The translations under genes and the position numbers were made by a program. Shown here one piece after another: positions 16,227-24,292 of a DNA stretch of 45,345 bases. This stretch comes from Bacteroidales bacterium (GTDB lineage Bacteria; Bacteroidota; Bacteroidia; Bacteroidales; UBA12170): NCBI GenBank assembly GCA_027858955.1, contig JAQIBR010000110.1, forward strand, positions 1-45,345, in the 5' to 3' direction. The notes under the pieces are model-generated. The model was not told the origin of the DNA, did no database searches, and saw nothing but the letters and a program-made list of their open reading frames with translations. Every line of letters starts with the position of its first letter. Within the stretch, counting starts at the first letter, position 1.

Positions 16227-16333
16227 CACAAACGAATTACATCCTGATTTGTGACGATATCAGCGCATTAATTACTGAAATAGCCGGTAATTGAGTAAAC
16301 TGAAAATAACTTCCCTAAGAAATTTAAGATTCG

Positions 16334-17437
16334 TTAGAATCCAACAAGTAATCCAATTCCACCCGCAATCAATCCAACAGCAACATTAATAGCTTTCATA
16401 ACTAAAAAACTCTTACGTGATTCTGCAAGTAATGGCAAGGCACCATGACCATCTTGAACAATTGAACTTGCCAGCAAAATGCTGAAAGGTATCATTCCCT
16501 GAAAAAAGAGAATAATAAAAATAAAATGTGGCCCCGATTCAGGAATAATTCCTATTACTACTGCTATGATTAATATCATCCACAAATTACCTGTAATCCA
16601 GTCTTTTACATCGTAAAACTGATCAATAGCCGCTACAAATATCATAGCACCCAAAGTCCACAATAAAATTTTTAGAAAGTGCTTTTTTATTACGTGACCC
16701 CACAGATGATCTTCTAAAAAATGATCGCTTGCAAATAGAAATATTACTAATGCAATTACTGATATTATGACAAAGGTTGCTTGAATCCAATCAAATTCAT
16801 AGTGGTCGTGTAAATCAATTACTTTTTGGATCTTACCATCAACAATACCAAAGCTGGCATGATCGTGACCCATGGCACCAGAAAGTAAAGCGAAAAGGAA
16901 TAATACTATCCCTCCTATTAGTAAGGCACGTGTAAATGTAATATTACGAAGATTTTCCCAGACACTTCTTGCTTTTAAAACAACCTTTTCTACTTCGTGC
17001 TCGTGAATTACCATATGACCTGGAGGAACACAAAAGAATTCGAAGCGTTTACCAAAAATCATTATAAGCCATCCAACCAAGATAGCTATAAAGAAGATAA
17101 TTAAATTTATCACAAGTGCAGCCTCAGGAATAACAGAAAACATAATGAAGGCTTCATCGCCCGAAGTGGCAATCATAACAGTTACAAGTGCCGCAAACTT
17201 AACAATTCCATGAGCATAAAGCGAAACCACCGTATAAGCTCCTAAGCAACCTGGAATTATTCCCATAAAGGCAGCAAAAACCAATTGAAGAAAAGGGGAG
17301 CCTTTTAAATGTTTGGCCCAATTACCACGAGATTTAACATTTAAAAACTCAATAATCAACATCATTACCAACACAAAACTGGTAATCATAATCGATTGCT
17401 TAATAATTGGGACTAAACTGGCTAGAAATGTTTCCAT
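16334..17437 (-). CDS. Putative polytopic heavy-metal/manganese exporter (ArsP_2-like)
   Basis: This 367-residue protein has about ten membrane helices in two related halves. Half 1 has GIIPGCLGAY and the charged TSGDEAFIM motif; half 2 has GIIPESGPHF. A central soluble His-rich stretch (GHDHASF, LHDHYEF, DHFLEDHLWGH) is consistent with metal handling. This pattern fits the 10-TM putative heavy-metal exporter family (ArsP_2, annotated in some genomes as putative manganese or arsenic efflux). Substrate assignment is inference. The gene lies 86 nt after an NRAMP-like gene on the same strand. Its -7 box sits 4 nt before the ATG, suggesting a separate leaderless transcript. Confidence 0.7.
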   Translation of the reverse strand: METFLASLVPIIKQSIMITSFVLVMMLIIEFLNVKSRGNWAKHLKGSPFLQLVFAAFMGIIPGCLGAYTVVSLYAHGIVKFAALVTVMIATSGDEAFIMFSVIPEAALVINLIIFFIAILVGWLIMIFGKRFEFFCVPPGHMVIHEHEVEKVVLKARSVWENLRNITFTRALLIGGIVLFLFALLSGAMGHDHASFGIVDGKIQKVIDLHDHYEFDWIQATFVIISVIALVIFLFASDHFLEDHLWGHVIKKHFLKILLWTLGAMIFVAAIDQFYDVKDWITGNLWMILIIAVVIGIIPESGPHFIFIILFFQGMIPFSILLASSIVQDGHGALPLLAESRKSFLVMKAINVAVGLIAGGIGLLVGF

Positions 17438-17441
17438 AAAG

Positions 17442-17449
17442 CAAAACTA
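17442..17449 (-). promoter_or_regulatory. -7 box 4 nt before the exporter ATG (predicted leaderless)
   Basis: On the minus strand TAGTTTTG is followed by CTTT and then the ATG. With the usual distance from the -7 box to the start site, transcription would begin at or next to the A of the start codon. Confidence 0.5.
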
Positions 17450-17523
17450 GGTTTTTATCTTATATTGAGATAATCTTAATATTAAATTAGTAAAAAAATA
17501 GCGTTATCATAAAATGATATAAC

Positions 17524-18768
17524 TTAAAGTATAAATCGCCATATCAGATAAAAAACACTAAACAGGCTCAAAAAGATCATTCCAATCCAAGCATAAACTA
17601 ATAACCATTTTTTTGGTCTTGATTCTTTTGGAAAGCTTGAATGTGTAACAGCTTTATAATTCAAAATGGCCAAAACCGGAGCAGCAACAAATGAAATGGT
17701 AGTAGCCAAATCAACAATAAAGCGCATTGATTGTCCAAAATAAATCAATAGAGCCAATGTGCCAAAAATAGTAATGAGCATCCACGCTGTATACGGAATC
17801 GCACTTTTTTCATTTTTTGTTTTTAAAGAAGGAAACAATAATTCCGATGAAGGTTGCATTACACGGGGATATGCATCAAGAACTGTAACTGTAGTAGAAA
17901 ACATTGTTGTTAAAGCTGCTATTGCAATAATCCAATATGCCCAATTTCCTAACGAAAAGGTGTACATATCAATTAGTTGCCCTGCAAACTCCACTCCATT
18001 GGACGAAAGTTCTTTGCCCGATCCATACATTACAAAAGCACCCAAAGACACAAATCCCATAGCCAAAAAAGCCGTTCCAATATATCCAAAGTTAAAATCA
18101 AATAAAGATTCTTTTAAACTTGGTTTATGTCTGCTCGATTCCATTTTAGCAACTGTCCAGCTCGAGTGCCAGGTGGAAATATCAATTGGGCCGGGCATCC
18201 ATCCAACCAAAGCAATTAAAAAAGCTAAATCAAGCGCATTAGTCCAATCAAATGCAATAGCTTCCATTGTTTTTATTTCAAATGCAGCAATCACAGCAAT
18301 TAAAGTAGAAACAGTAAGTGTTAGAATTATGACTTTAATCATTTTATCTAAGGCAGAAAATTTACCGCTCAATAAAACAAACATTGTGAAAAATAAAATA
18401 ATAGCAGTTAAACTATTTGTACTAAGCGAAATACCAAAAATATTTCCAAGAAGTGCAGCAGTAACAACAGTAACTGCAGCTTGTAAAGCAAACATGGTGC
18501 TAAGAGTTAATAGCGCAAAAATGCCTAGAGCCCACTTTCCGGTTTTATTATAACCATCTACCAGAGATTTTCCAGTAGAACTTGCATAACGAGGTGCAAA
18601 TTCGAAAAAGGGGTATTTTATAATATTTGCGGCAATTACTACCCAAATCAATTCAAAACCATAACTGGCTCCTGCCCTTGTTGATTGCACCAAATGAGAA
18701 ACTCCCACTGCAGCACCAGCATAGAGTAAACCAGGCCCGAGGGTTTTTAATAAACTTTTAATCTTCAT
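17524..18768 (-). CDS. NRAMP-family transporter, non-canonical
   Basis: The 414-residue protein has about eleven helices and clear NRAMP framing: GPGLLYAGAA (11-20) and RAGASYGF (31-38) flank helix 1, and GWMPGPIDIS marks the helix 6 region. In canonical NRAMP Mn/Fe transporters helix 1 carries DPGN, whose Asp and Asn bind the metal. Aligned residue by residue, this protein has GVSH (22-25). The helix 6 MPHN motif is replaced by MPGPID. It is therefore a family member whose substrate is probably not handled like Mn2+ in MntH. It starts 31 nt after dnaX and could be cotranscribed with it. A putative metal exporter gene follows. Confidence 0.8.
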   Translation of the reverse strand: MKIKSLLKTLGPGLLYAGAAVGVSHLVQSTRAGASYGFELIWVVIAANIIKYPFFEFAPRYASSTGKSLVDGYNKTGKWALGIFALLTLSTMFALQAAVTVVTAALLGNIFGISLSTNSLTAIILFFTMFVLLSGKFSALDKMIKVIILTLTVSTLIAVIAAFEIKTMEAIAFDWTNALDLAFLIALVGWMPGPIDISTWHSSWTVAKMESSRHKPSLKESLFDFNFGYIGTAFLAMGFVSLGAFVMYGSGKELSSNGVEFAGQLIDMYTFSLGNWAYWIIAIAALTTMFSTTVTVLDAYPRVMQPSSELLFPSLKTKNEKSAIPYTAWMLITIFGTLALLIYFGQSMRFIVDLATTISFVAAPVLAILNYKAVTHSSFPKESRPKKWLLVYAWIGMIFLSLFSVFYLIWRFIL

Positions 18769-18799
18769 ACTTAAAATGTCACTTAGATTATATAGCAGA

Positions 18800-20620
18800 T
18801 TAGAACTCTAGTTCAAGATTTAGATTGTCTTTCAATTTTTTTAAGTTAGGGTTTTTCTCCACCATAGCATTGTAACGCTCAACTGGACTCAAAGGTTTAT
18901 TGTTATTATCGTTTTCAATCAACTTTATTTTTGCCGTAAGTTTATAATTGTTTAATCTGGTTCTTAAAAGTTTAACTATATCGAATAATTTATCGCTTAA
19001 GACACTTTTTTGAGCATCATTATAAACCTGCAATTCAACAATAAAACCGTCTATAATTTTTGCTCTATTACTTTTTAAAGTAGCATATAAACTCTGATGC
19101 TGTATGATGCTTTCCAAAAATTCATCACATATTTTATCGACATCCTTCTGATTATACTCATCTGCAATATCTTCTTTACCAATCATATAGGCATCAGGAT
19201 TAATCTCATTTTCTTTAGCATTTTCTTCGGCTTTAATCGAAACACCCAAGCCCATTCCTTTAGGCATACGTTGAACTCGAGTTGGCGAAATCTGCTCTTC
19301 AGATATAGATTGATGCGGGGTTGAAAGTTCTTTTTCTTCCGGCTCAGATAAGATTGGCTGAACTGGCGGTTCGTTTAATGTCTCTTTTTCTTCTTCCACA
19401 ACTTGTGGTGGTTTAGCCAATTCTTCAACTTTCGCCGAAACTATTTCCGTTTTAATGTTTTTTTTTACTTGTAAATCAGGAATTGTTTCTTTAGGAACAT
19501 ATTCTTCAATTCCACTTCCTAAAGCAACCATTTGCATCAAAGTTAATTCAATTAATAATCGCTTATTATTGCTGCTTTTGTAATTCACATCGCATTGAGT
19601 ATTTAAATCCAGCGCTTTTAACAAAAATGAAGATGGGAATTTACTTGCATTTTCTAAATATCTCTGCTTTATAGAAGCGGAAGTTTCAAGAAGGTTAATC
19701 GTTTTTGTATCACGACTTATTAATAAATTTCGCAAATGGCCTCCAAGACCGATAAGGAAATGCTGGCCATCAAAACCACGTTCTATTATATCGTTTAAAA
19801 TTAATAAAATTGATGTTATATCGCCACTCAAGAACTGATCAGAGATTTGAAAGAAATAATCATAATCGAGGACGTGTAAATTTTCGACAACCTGTTGATA
19901 TGTAACATTGGCGTTTGTATAACTCACCAATTGATCAAAAATAGATAGAGCATCACGCATTGCTCCATCAGCTTTTATAGCAATTAAGTGCAAAGCATCA
20001 TCATCGGCGACAACATTTTCACTTTCAGCAACAAAGCGCAAATATTTAGCTATATCAATAACACTAATTCGTTTAAAATCAAAAACCTGACAGCGCGATA
20101 AAATAGTAGGGATAATTTTATGCTTCTCTGTAGTGGCCAAAATAAATTTCACGTACAATGGTGGCTCTTCCAATGTTTTCAGAAAAGCATTAAAGGCTGC
20201 CTGAGAAAGCATATGAACCTCATCAATAATATATACTTTATACTTTCCAACCTGAGGCGGAATTCGAACCTGATCAACTAATCGTCGGATATCATCCACC
20301 GAATTGTTGGAAGCTGCATCCAATTCCATAATATTAAAAGAGGCATTTTCGCTAAATGATCTGCAAGACTCACATTCATTACAAGGTTCAATTAAATCAG
20401 GATTGTTCTCCAAATCGATATTCAAGCAATTGATTGTTTTTGCAAATATCCTTGCTGAAGTCGTTTTTCCAACTCCTCTTGGCCCTGTAAATAGATAAGC
20501 CTGAGCTAAATAATGATTTTTAATGGCATTTTTCAACGTATTCGTAATCGATTTTTGGCCTACAACTGTATCAAAAGTCGCAGGTCTGTATTTTCGTGCA
20601 GAAACGATAAATTTTTCCAT
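18800..20620 (-). CDS. dnaX: DNA polymerase III subunit gamma/tau
   Basis: This is the clamp-loader ATPase. The N-terminal AAA+ domain has Walker A GPRGVGKT (46-53), a four-Cys zinc module (Cys65, Cys80, Cys83, Cys86), Walker B IIDEVHML (131-138) and the sensor SRCQVFDFKR. The C-terminal half from about residue 370 is a low-complexity Glu/Pro/Lys linker followed by a conserved end domain, as in full-length tau. I see no programmed-frameshift A-run evidence. The length of 606 is typical. An AT-rich upstream region has a -7-like box at 20662-20655. Confidence 0.95.
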   Translation of the reverse strand: MEKFIVSARKYRPATFDTVVGQKSITNTLKNAIKNHYLAQAYLFTGPRGVGKTTSARIFAKTINCLNIDLENNPDLIEPCNECESCRSFSENASFNIMELDAASNNSVDDIRRLVDQVRIPPQVGKYKVYIIDEVHMLSQAAFNAFLKTLEEPPLYVKFILATTEKHKIIPTILSRCQVFDFKRISVIDIAKYLRFVAESENVVADDDALHLIAIKADGAMRDALSIFDQLVSYTNANVTYQQVVENLHVLDYDYFFQISDQFLSGDITSILLILNDIIERGFDGQHFLIGLGGHLRNLLISRDTKTINLLETSASIKQRYLENASKFPSSFLLKALDLNTQCDVNYKSSNNKRLLIELTLMQMVALGSGIEEYVPKETIPDLQVKKNIKTEIVSAKVEELAKPPQVVEEEKETLNEPPVQPILSEPEEKELSTPHQSISEEQISPTRVQRMPKGMGLGVSIKAEENAKENEINPDAYMIGKEDIADEYNQKDVDKICDEFLESIIQHQSLYATLKSNRAKIIDGFIVELQVYNDAQKSVLSDKLFDIVKLLRTRLNNYKLTAKIKLIENDNNNKPLSPVERYNAMVEKNPNLKKLKDNLNLELEF

Positions 20621-20654
20621 AAAAGCTGTCCTATTTTTAAACCGATTTAATCTT

Positions 20655-20662
20655 CAAAAATA
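20655..20662 (-). promoter_or_regulatory. Possible -7 promoter box of dnaX
   Basis: On the minus strand TATTTTTG matches TAnnTTTG, 34 nt before the dnaX ATG. A TTG lies 15 nt upstream of it, shorter than the usual spacer. Confidence 0.4.
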
Positions 20663-20787
20663 ATAAAAATAATGCTTCAATTTTTAATTGGAGACAATTT
20701 ATCAATCAGCAAAAACTTAAAAAAAGCCATCCTAACTGCCATAAAAAGCGATATGTTAAAAAAAACATATTGGTCGATAATTTCCTT

Positions 20788-20816
20788 TTGACATACCTCC
20801 AATATAGCTACTTTTG
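20788..20816 (+). promoter_or_regulatory. Promoter of moeA-moaA
   Basis: TTGACA at 20788 and TACTTTTG (20809-20816) are separated by 18 nt from TTG to the box. The -7 box overlaps a possible TTG start at 20814, so translation must begin later, at the ATG at 20835. Confidence 0.65.
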
Positions 20817-20834
20817 CACATCAAAATTGTTATC

Positions 20835-22007
20835 ATGATTTTACAAGAAGAGGCCATTGAGATTATTAATCAGTCTGCTTTAAAATTAGGAGCTGAATTT
20901 ATTCATTTCCAAAATAGTTTAGGAAGAGTTTTGGGCGAAAATGTATATTCAGATATGGATATGCCTCCTTTTAATAAATCGGCGGTGGATGGTTATGCAT
21001 GTCGAAAACAAGATTTAAGTTACGATTTAGAACTTTTGGAAGTGATTCCTGCCGGAGTTGCACCCACAAAACAAATTGGGCCAAATCAATGTTCACAAAT
21101 AATGACAGGCGCTGCAGTTCCCGAAGGTGCAGATACGATAATAATGGTTGAACATACCGAAACTAATGATGGTAAAATCAGGTTTATTCAAAGTAAAACA
21201 AATCCGAACATTTGTGCTATTGCCGAAGATTTAAAAGAAGGCGACTTAGTCCTTGAAATTGGCACGCTTATTAAGGCACAGCAAATTCCTATATTGGCTT
21301 CTGTTGGGAAAACCTTTATTCGGGTTTATCGCCAACCAAAAGTGGCTGTTATTTCTACCGGTGATGAATTGGTAGAGCCTCAAGAAACTCCACAAGTCTC
21401 ACAAATAAGAAATAGCAATGCAGCTCAGATAATGGCACAACTTCAACAGTTGGGAATAACGGGACGATATATTGGCATTGCCAAAGACAGTCCTGAATCC
21501 ACACGAAAAATGCTTGAAGAAGCACTTGACAGTAGTGATATGGTTTTGCTTACCGGCGGCGTTTCTATGGGCGAATTTGATTTTGTTCCCGAAATTCTTG
21601 AAGAAAAAGGCATCGAAATATTATTTAAAAGTTTGGCTGTTCAACCTGGTCGACCAACTGTTTTCGGAAAAAAAGATAAGCAGTTCTTTTTCGGACTTCC
21701 CGGAAATCCAGTTTCATCATTTGTTCAATTTGAACTCCTGGTTAAACCATTGATCTACAAAATGATGGGCTCTAATTTCAAGCCGCTTCCATTAAAATTG
21801 CCAATGGGAGTTGAGTTTAATCGCAAAAAAGCTAAGCGGAAATCTTATATTCCTATTTACATCAATAAAAATGGAGAGGTAATGCCAGTTGAATACAATG
21901 GATCGGCTCACATTCATTCCTACGTAAAAGCGGATGGAATGATTTATATAAATATTGGAGAAACAACGCTTCAAAAAGGGCAACTTGTTAATGTACGACA
22001 GATTTAA
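20835..22007 (+). CDS. moeA: Molybdopterin molybdenumtransferase MoeA
   Basis: MoeA inserts molybdate into adenylylated molybdopterin. The 390-residue protein shows DMPPFNKSAVDGYA near residues 40-53, the segment IMTGAAVPEGADTIIMVE, GDELVEP, TGGVSMGEFDFV (the MPT-binding loop) and GLPGNPVSSFVQFE. The ATG at 20835 is chosen because the promoter's -7 box occupies 20809-20816. The stop overlaps the moaA start by 17 nt, so the two are translationally coupled. A C-terminal domain IV of usual length is present. Confidence 0.95.
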   Translation: MILQEEAIEIINQSALKLGAEFIHFQNSLGRVLGENVYSDMDMPPFNKSAVDGYACRKQDLSYDLELLEVIPAGVAPTKQIGPNQCSQIMTGAAVPEGADTIIMVEHTETNDGKIRFIQSKTNPNICAIAEDLKEGDLVLEIGTLIKAQQIPILASVGKTFIRVYRQPKVAVISTGDELVEPQETPQVSQIRNSNAAQIMAQLQQLGITGRYIGIAKDSPESTRKMLEEALDSSDMVLLTGGVSMGEFDFVPEILEEKGIEILFKSLAVQPGRPTVFGKKDKQFFFGLPGNPVSSFVQFELLVKPLIYKMMGSNFKPLPLKLPMGVEFNRKKAKRKSYIPIYINKNGEVMPVEYNGSAHIHSYVKADGMIYINIGETTLQKGQLVNVRQI

Positions 22008-22791
22008 TAGAAAAATTAACTATTTACGCATCTCGGTTACCGACCGATGTAATTTGCGTTGTGTGTATTGTATGCCTGCCGAAGGTGTGGAGCTGATGTC
22101 TCATAATGATATTTTGAGTTATGAAGAAATAGTAGAATTCGCTAAAAAAGCGGTTGATGATGGTGTTGATAAAGTTAGAATTACCGGTGGTGAACCTCTT
22201 GTTAGAAAAGATATTATTGAACTGATTAAAAGCATTGGAAAGATTGAAGGCATTAAAGATTTTGCAATGACTACCAATGGGATTTTTCTTCCAAAATATG
22301 CCAGACAGTTGAAAGCAGCTGGAATGATGCGCGTGAATATCAGTTTGGATACGATGGACCCAAAACGCTATACCGAGATTACCCGATTGGGGAAAATTGA
22401 GGGTGTTTTTGCGGGGATAGAAGCGGCTAAAGAAGCAGGATTATTTCCAATTAAGATAAATTGCGTAATTAAAAAGTCGCGACTTGAACCTGATGCAGCA
22501 GCCGTTGCAGAATATTGTGAAGCTAATGGATTGGAAATTCGTTATATTCACGAAATGAATCTCGAAACGGGCGAATTTTCAATTGTTGAAGGAGGTGAAG
22601 GTGGCGACTGCAAGAATTGCAATCGTTTAAGATTAACAGCCAATGGCGATGTAATGCCTTGTCTTTTTTCCGACTTATCATATAGTGTGAGAGAATTAGG
22701 GATTGAAAAATCTCTTGTGGATAGCTTAAAAAACAAGCCAAGAAGCGGAACTAGCAACCATTCAGGCAAATTCAATAATATTGGGGGTTAA
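21991..22791 (+). CDS. moaA: GTP 3',8-cyclase MoaA, compact form
   Basis: MoaA is the radical-SAM enzyme that starts molybdopterin synthesis from GTP. The SAM cluster motif CNLRCVYC gives Cys20, Cys24 and Cys27, and RITGGEPLVRKD follows. The second cluster is carried by CKNCNRLRLTANGDVMPC (Cys207, Cys210, Cys224). The protein ends in the double Gly required in MoaA (NNIGG). At 266 residues it is about 60 shorter than E. coli MoaA (329). The shortening lies between IRYIHEMNLETG and the second cluster. All cluster ligands and the Arg trio after CN remain, so it is probably functional and a compact subfamily. The ATG at 21991 overlaps moeA. Confidence 0.85.
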   Translation: MYDRFNRKINYLRISVTDRCNLRCVYCMPAEGVELMSHNDILSYEEIVEFAKKAVDDGVDKVRITGGEPLVRKDIIELIKSIGKIEGIKDFAMTTNGIFLPKYARQLKAAGMMRVNISLDTMDPKRYTEITRLGKIEGVFAGIEAAKEAGLFPIKINCVIKKSRLEPDAAAVAEYCEANGLEIRYIHEMNLETGEFSIVEGGEGGDCKNCNRLRLTANGDVMPCLFSDLSYSVRELGIEKSLVDSLKNKPRSGTSNHSGKFNNIGG

Positions 22792-22890
22792 ATCAACTTT
22801 TAAGATTCCGGCTTAATGATTTTCATTTGCTTTTTGTTTTTTATCTAACTAATAAGTGGCGATAAAATGACGTATCAATAGATTAATTTT

Positions 22891-22992
22891 ACCGCAATGA
22901 ACGCCAAGAAAATTCGCTAAGAACGCAAAGTGTTTAAACCCTGGAATAAAGAATATAGCGTACTTTGCGTAATACTTTGCGAACTTTGCGGT
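22891..22992. repeat. Imperfect inverted repeat of CGCAAAG words
   Basis: The left arm (ACCGCAATGAACGCC...CGCAAAGTG, about 22891-22933) and the right arm (GCGTACTTTGCGTAATACTTTGCG...CGGT, about 22958-22992) are approximate reverse complements. Both are built from the 7-mer CGCAAAG or its complement. It lies in the 301-nt moaA-moaC gap (22792-23092), where I see nothing else except AT-rich DNA before moaC. Confidence 0.7.
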
Positions 22993-23092
22993 TATTCACA
23001 AGCTGCAAACTATTTGTAGAGATCTTAGGCCGCATGATTAAATATACTGTTTATTCACATATTATTTCAGTTAAACATTGTAATTTTACACT

Positions 23093-23542
23093 ATGGAACT
23101 ATCACATATCAATAAAGAAGGCAAAGCCAATATGGTAGATGTCGCATCAAAACCTGATCAAACAAGAACAGCACGGGCCCAAGGTTTTATTCGTTTGCAA
23201 AAAGAAACTTTGTCTTTAATTGCAGATAACGGTTTAAGAAAAGGTGATGTATTAACCATTGCCGAAATAGCAGGAATTCAAGGCGGAAAAAAAACAAATG
23301 AACTAATACCATTGTGTCATCCATTAATGATAACAAAAATGGATGTTAAAACAGAAATTGTGAAAGATGGCATTAGAGTTGAAAGTTTTGCAAAATGCAT
23401 TGGGAAAACCGGCATTGAAATGGAAACACTTACGGCAGTAAATGTTGCTCTACTTACTATTTACGATATGTGCAAGGCCGTTGACAAGCAGATGAAAATG
23501 GATGGCATTGAGCTGATTGAGAAGAAGAAAGAAGATGTTTAG
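23093..23542 (+). CDS. moaC: Cyclic pyranopterin monophosphate synthase MoaC
   Basis: MoaC converts the MoaA product to cyclic pyranopterin monophosphate. The 149-residue protein contains IPLCHPLM (72-79), the segment GKTGIEMETLTAVNVA (104-119) and TIYDMCKAVDK (122-132), which holds the catalytic Asp125/Lys128 pair. The family length is about 160. It follows moaA by 301 nt on the same strand, with a word-repeat hairpin between them. The later genes moaD, moaE and mogA/moaB are not in the window. Confidence 0.95.
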   Translation: MELSHINKEGKANMVDVASKPDQTRTARAQGFIRLQKETLSLIADNGLRKGDVLTIAEIAGIQGGKKTNELIPLCHPLMITKMDVKTEIVKDGIRVESFAKCIGKTGIEMETLTAVNVALLTIYDMCKAVDKQMKMDGIELIEKKKEDV

Positions 23543-23596
23543 TTGGTGAGTGGGTTAAGTAATTAAGAATTTAATTTTTTGAGTCTGTTTTATTTT

Positions 23597-23683
23597 CTCT
23601 GCGTAACTCAGTGTCTTCTCTGTGTAGCTCTGTGTAATCAATCGGATAAATATAAATCTCGCAAAGACGCGAAGACGCAAAAT
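23597..23683. repeat. CTCTGTGTAA / ACGCAAAG word-repeat region
   Basis: Near-direct repeats of CTCTG[CT]GTA (23597-23637) are followed by CGCAAAGACGCGAAGACGCAAA (about 23660-23681, irregular repeats of CGCAAAGA). It lies between the convergent moaC and trmH-like genes and belongs to the same intergenic word family as 22891-22992 and 35908-36020. Confidence 0.55.
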
Positions 23684-23731
23684 TAAATTTAGGATATCAA
23701 AAAATTATTCCATTACCGCATCAGCAAATCA

Positions 23732-24265
23732 TCACATTTTTTCTAATCCTAAGTGCTGCCTCCCCCACTCAAAAGCGGCGATAGTAGCAGCATGCGAAAC
23801 ATTCATTGACAATGTCTTTCCCAAAAGAGGAATATAAACTGTTTTTTCGATTTGATTTAGAAATTCCTGATCTATTCCATATCGCTCATTTCCAACAAGT
23901 AATACACATTTAGAAGGCAAGGATGATGTGAATAAATTAGCAGCTTTTTCACTGGTTTCAACTGCTACTACTTCAAAGTCTTTTGGTAAAATAGTAAAGA
24001 ATTCTTCAGGAGTACAAAAGGAATAATCTACATGTTTAAAGCTCGAATGTGCAACTTTGGCAATTTTTGAAGTTTTAAGTGCTTGTTCGCTCTGAATAAA
24101 TATCACCTTAGAAATGCCTAAATTTCCTGCCAAACGAATCATAGCACCAAGATTTTCGGGTGTTCTTAATTCATAAGCTGCTAGCATCAAATTAGATGGA
24201 ATGCCTACAGCATTTTTCTGCTTAGTTTTAAAGAAATCAACAGCATTGGCATATTTATTTTCCAT
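23732..24265 (-). CDS. SPOUT (TrmH/SpoU)-family RNA 2'-O-methyltransferase
   Basis: The 177-residue protein is a bare SPOUT catalytic domain. Motif 1 is PENLGAMIRLAGNLGI, with the catalytic Asn/Arg. Motif 2 is LLVGNERYGI. Motif 3 is IPLLGKTLSMNVSHAA, which forms the SAM-binding trefoil knot. It lacks the N-terminal RNA-binding domain of RlmB-type enzymes. The target could be tRNA (TrmH/TrmL type) or rRNA; the sequence does not tell. It starts 27 nt after the outer-membrane barrel gene and is probably cotranscribed with it. Confidence 0.88.
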   Translation of the reverse strand: MENKYANAVDFFKTKQKNAVGIPSNLMLAAYELRTPENLGAMIRLAGNLGISKVIFIQSEQALKTSKIAKVAHSSFKHVDYSFCTPEEFFTILPKDFEVVAVETSEKAANLFTSSLPSKCVLLVGNERYGIDQEFLNQIEKTVYIPLLGKTLSMNVSHAATIAAFEWGRQHLGLEKM

Positions 24266-24292
24266 AAGAGGGTTTTTTATAAATACTAAAAA

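Noticed and set aside
17759-18553. Long open frame (264 codons) antisense to the NRAMP-like gene
   Set aside because: It is the reverse reading of a membrane protein rich in small hydrophobic codons; the sense frame has clear family motifs.
20814-20834. Extended N-terminus for MoeA from TTG at 20814
   Set aside because: The -7 promoter box spans 20809-20816, so a transcript could not include this start.
21991-22791. MoaA truncated by frameshift or deletion (pseudogene)
   Set aside because: The frame is open throughout, both cluster motifs and the terminal GG are present, and overlap with moeA is preserved; a compact functional form fits better.
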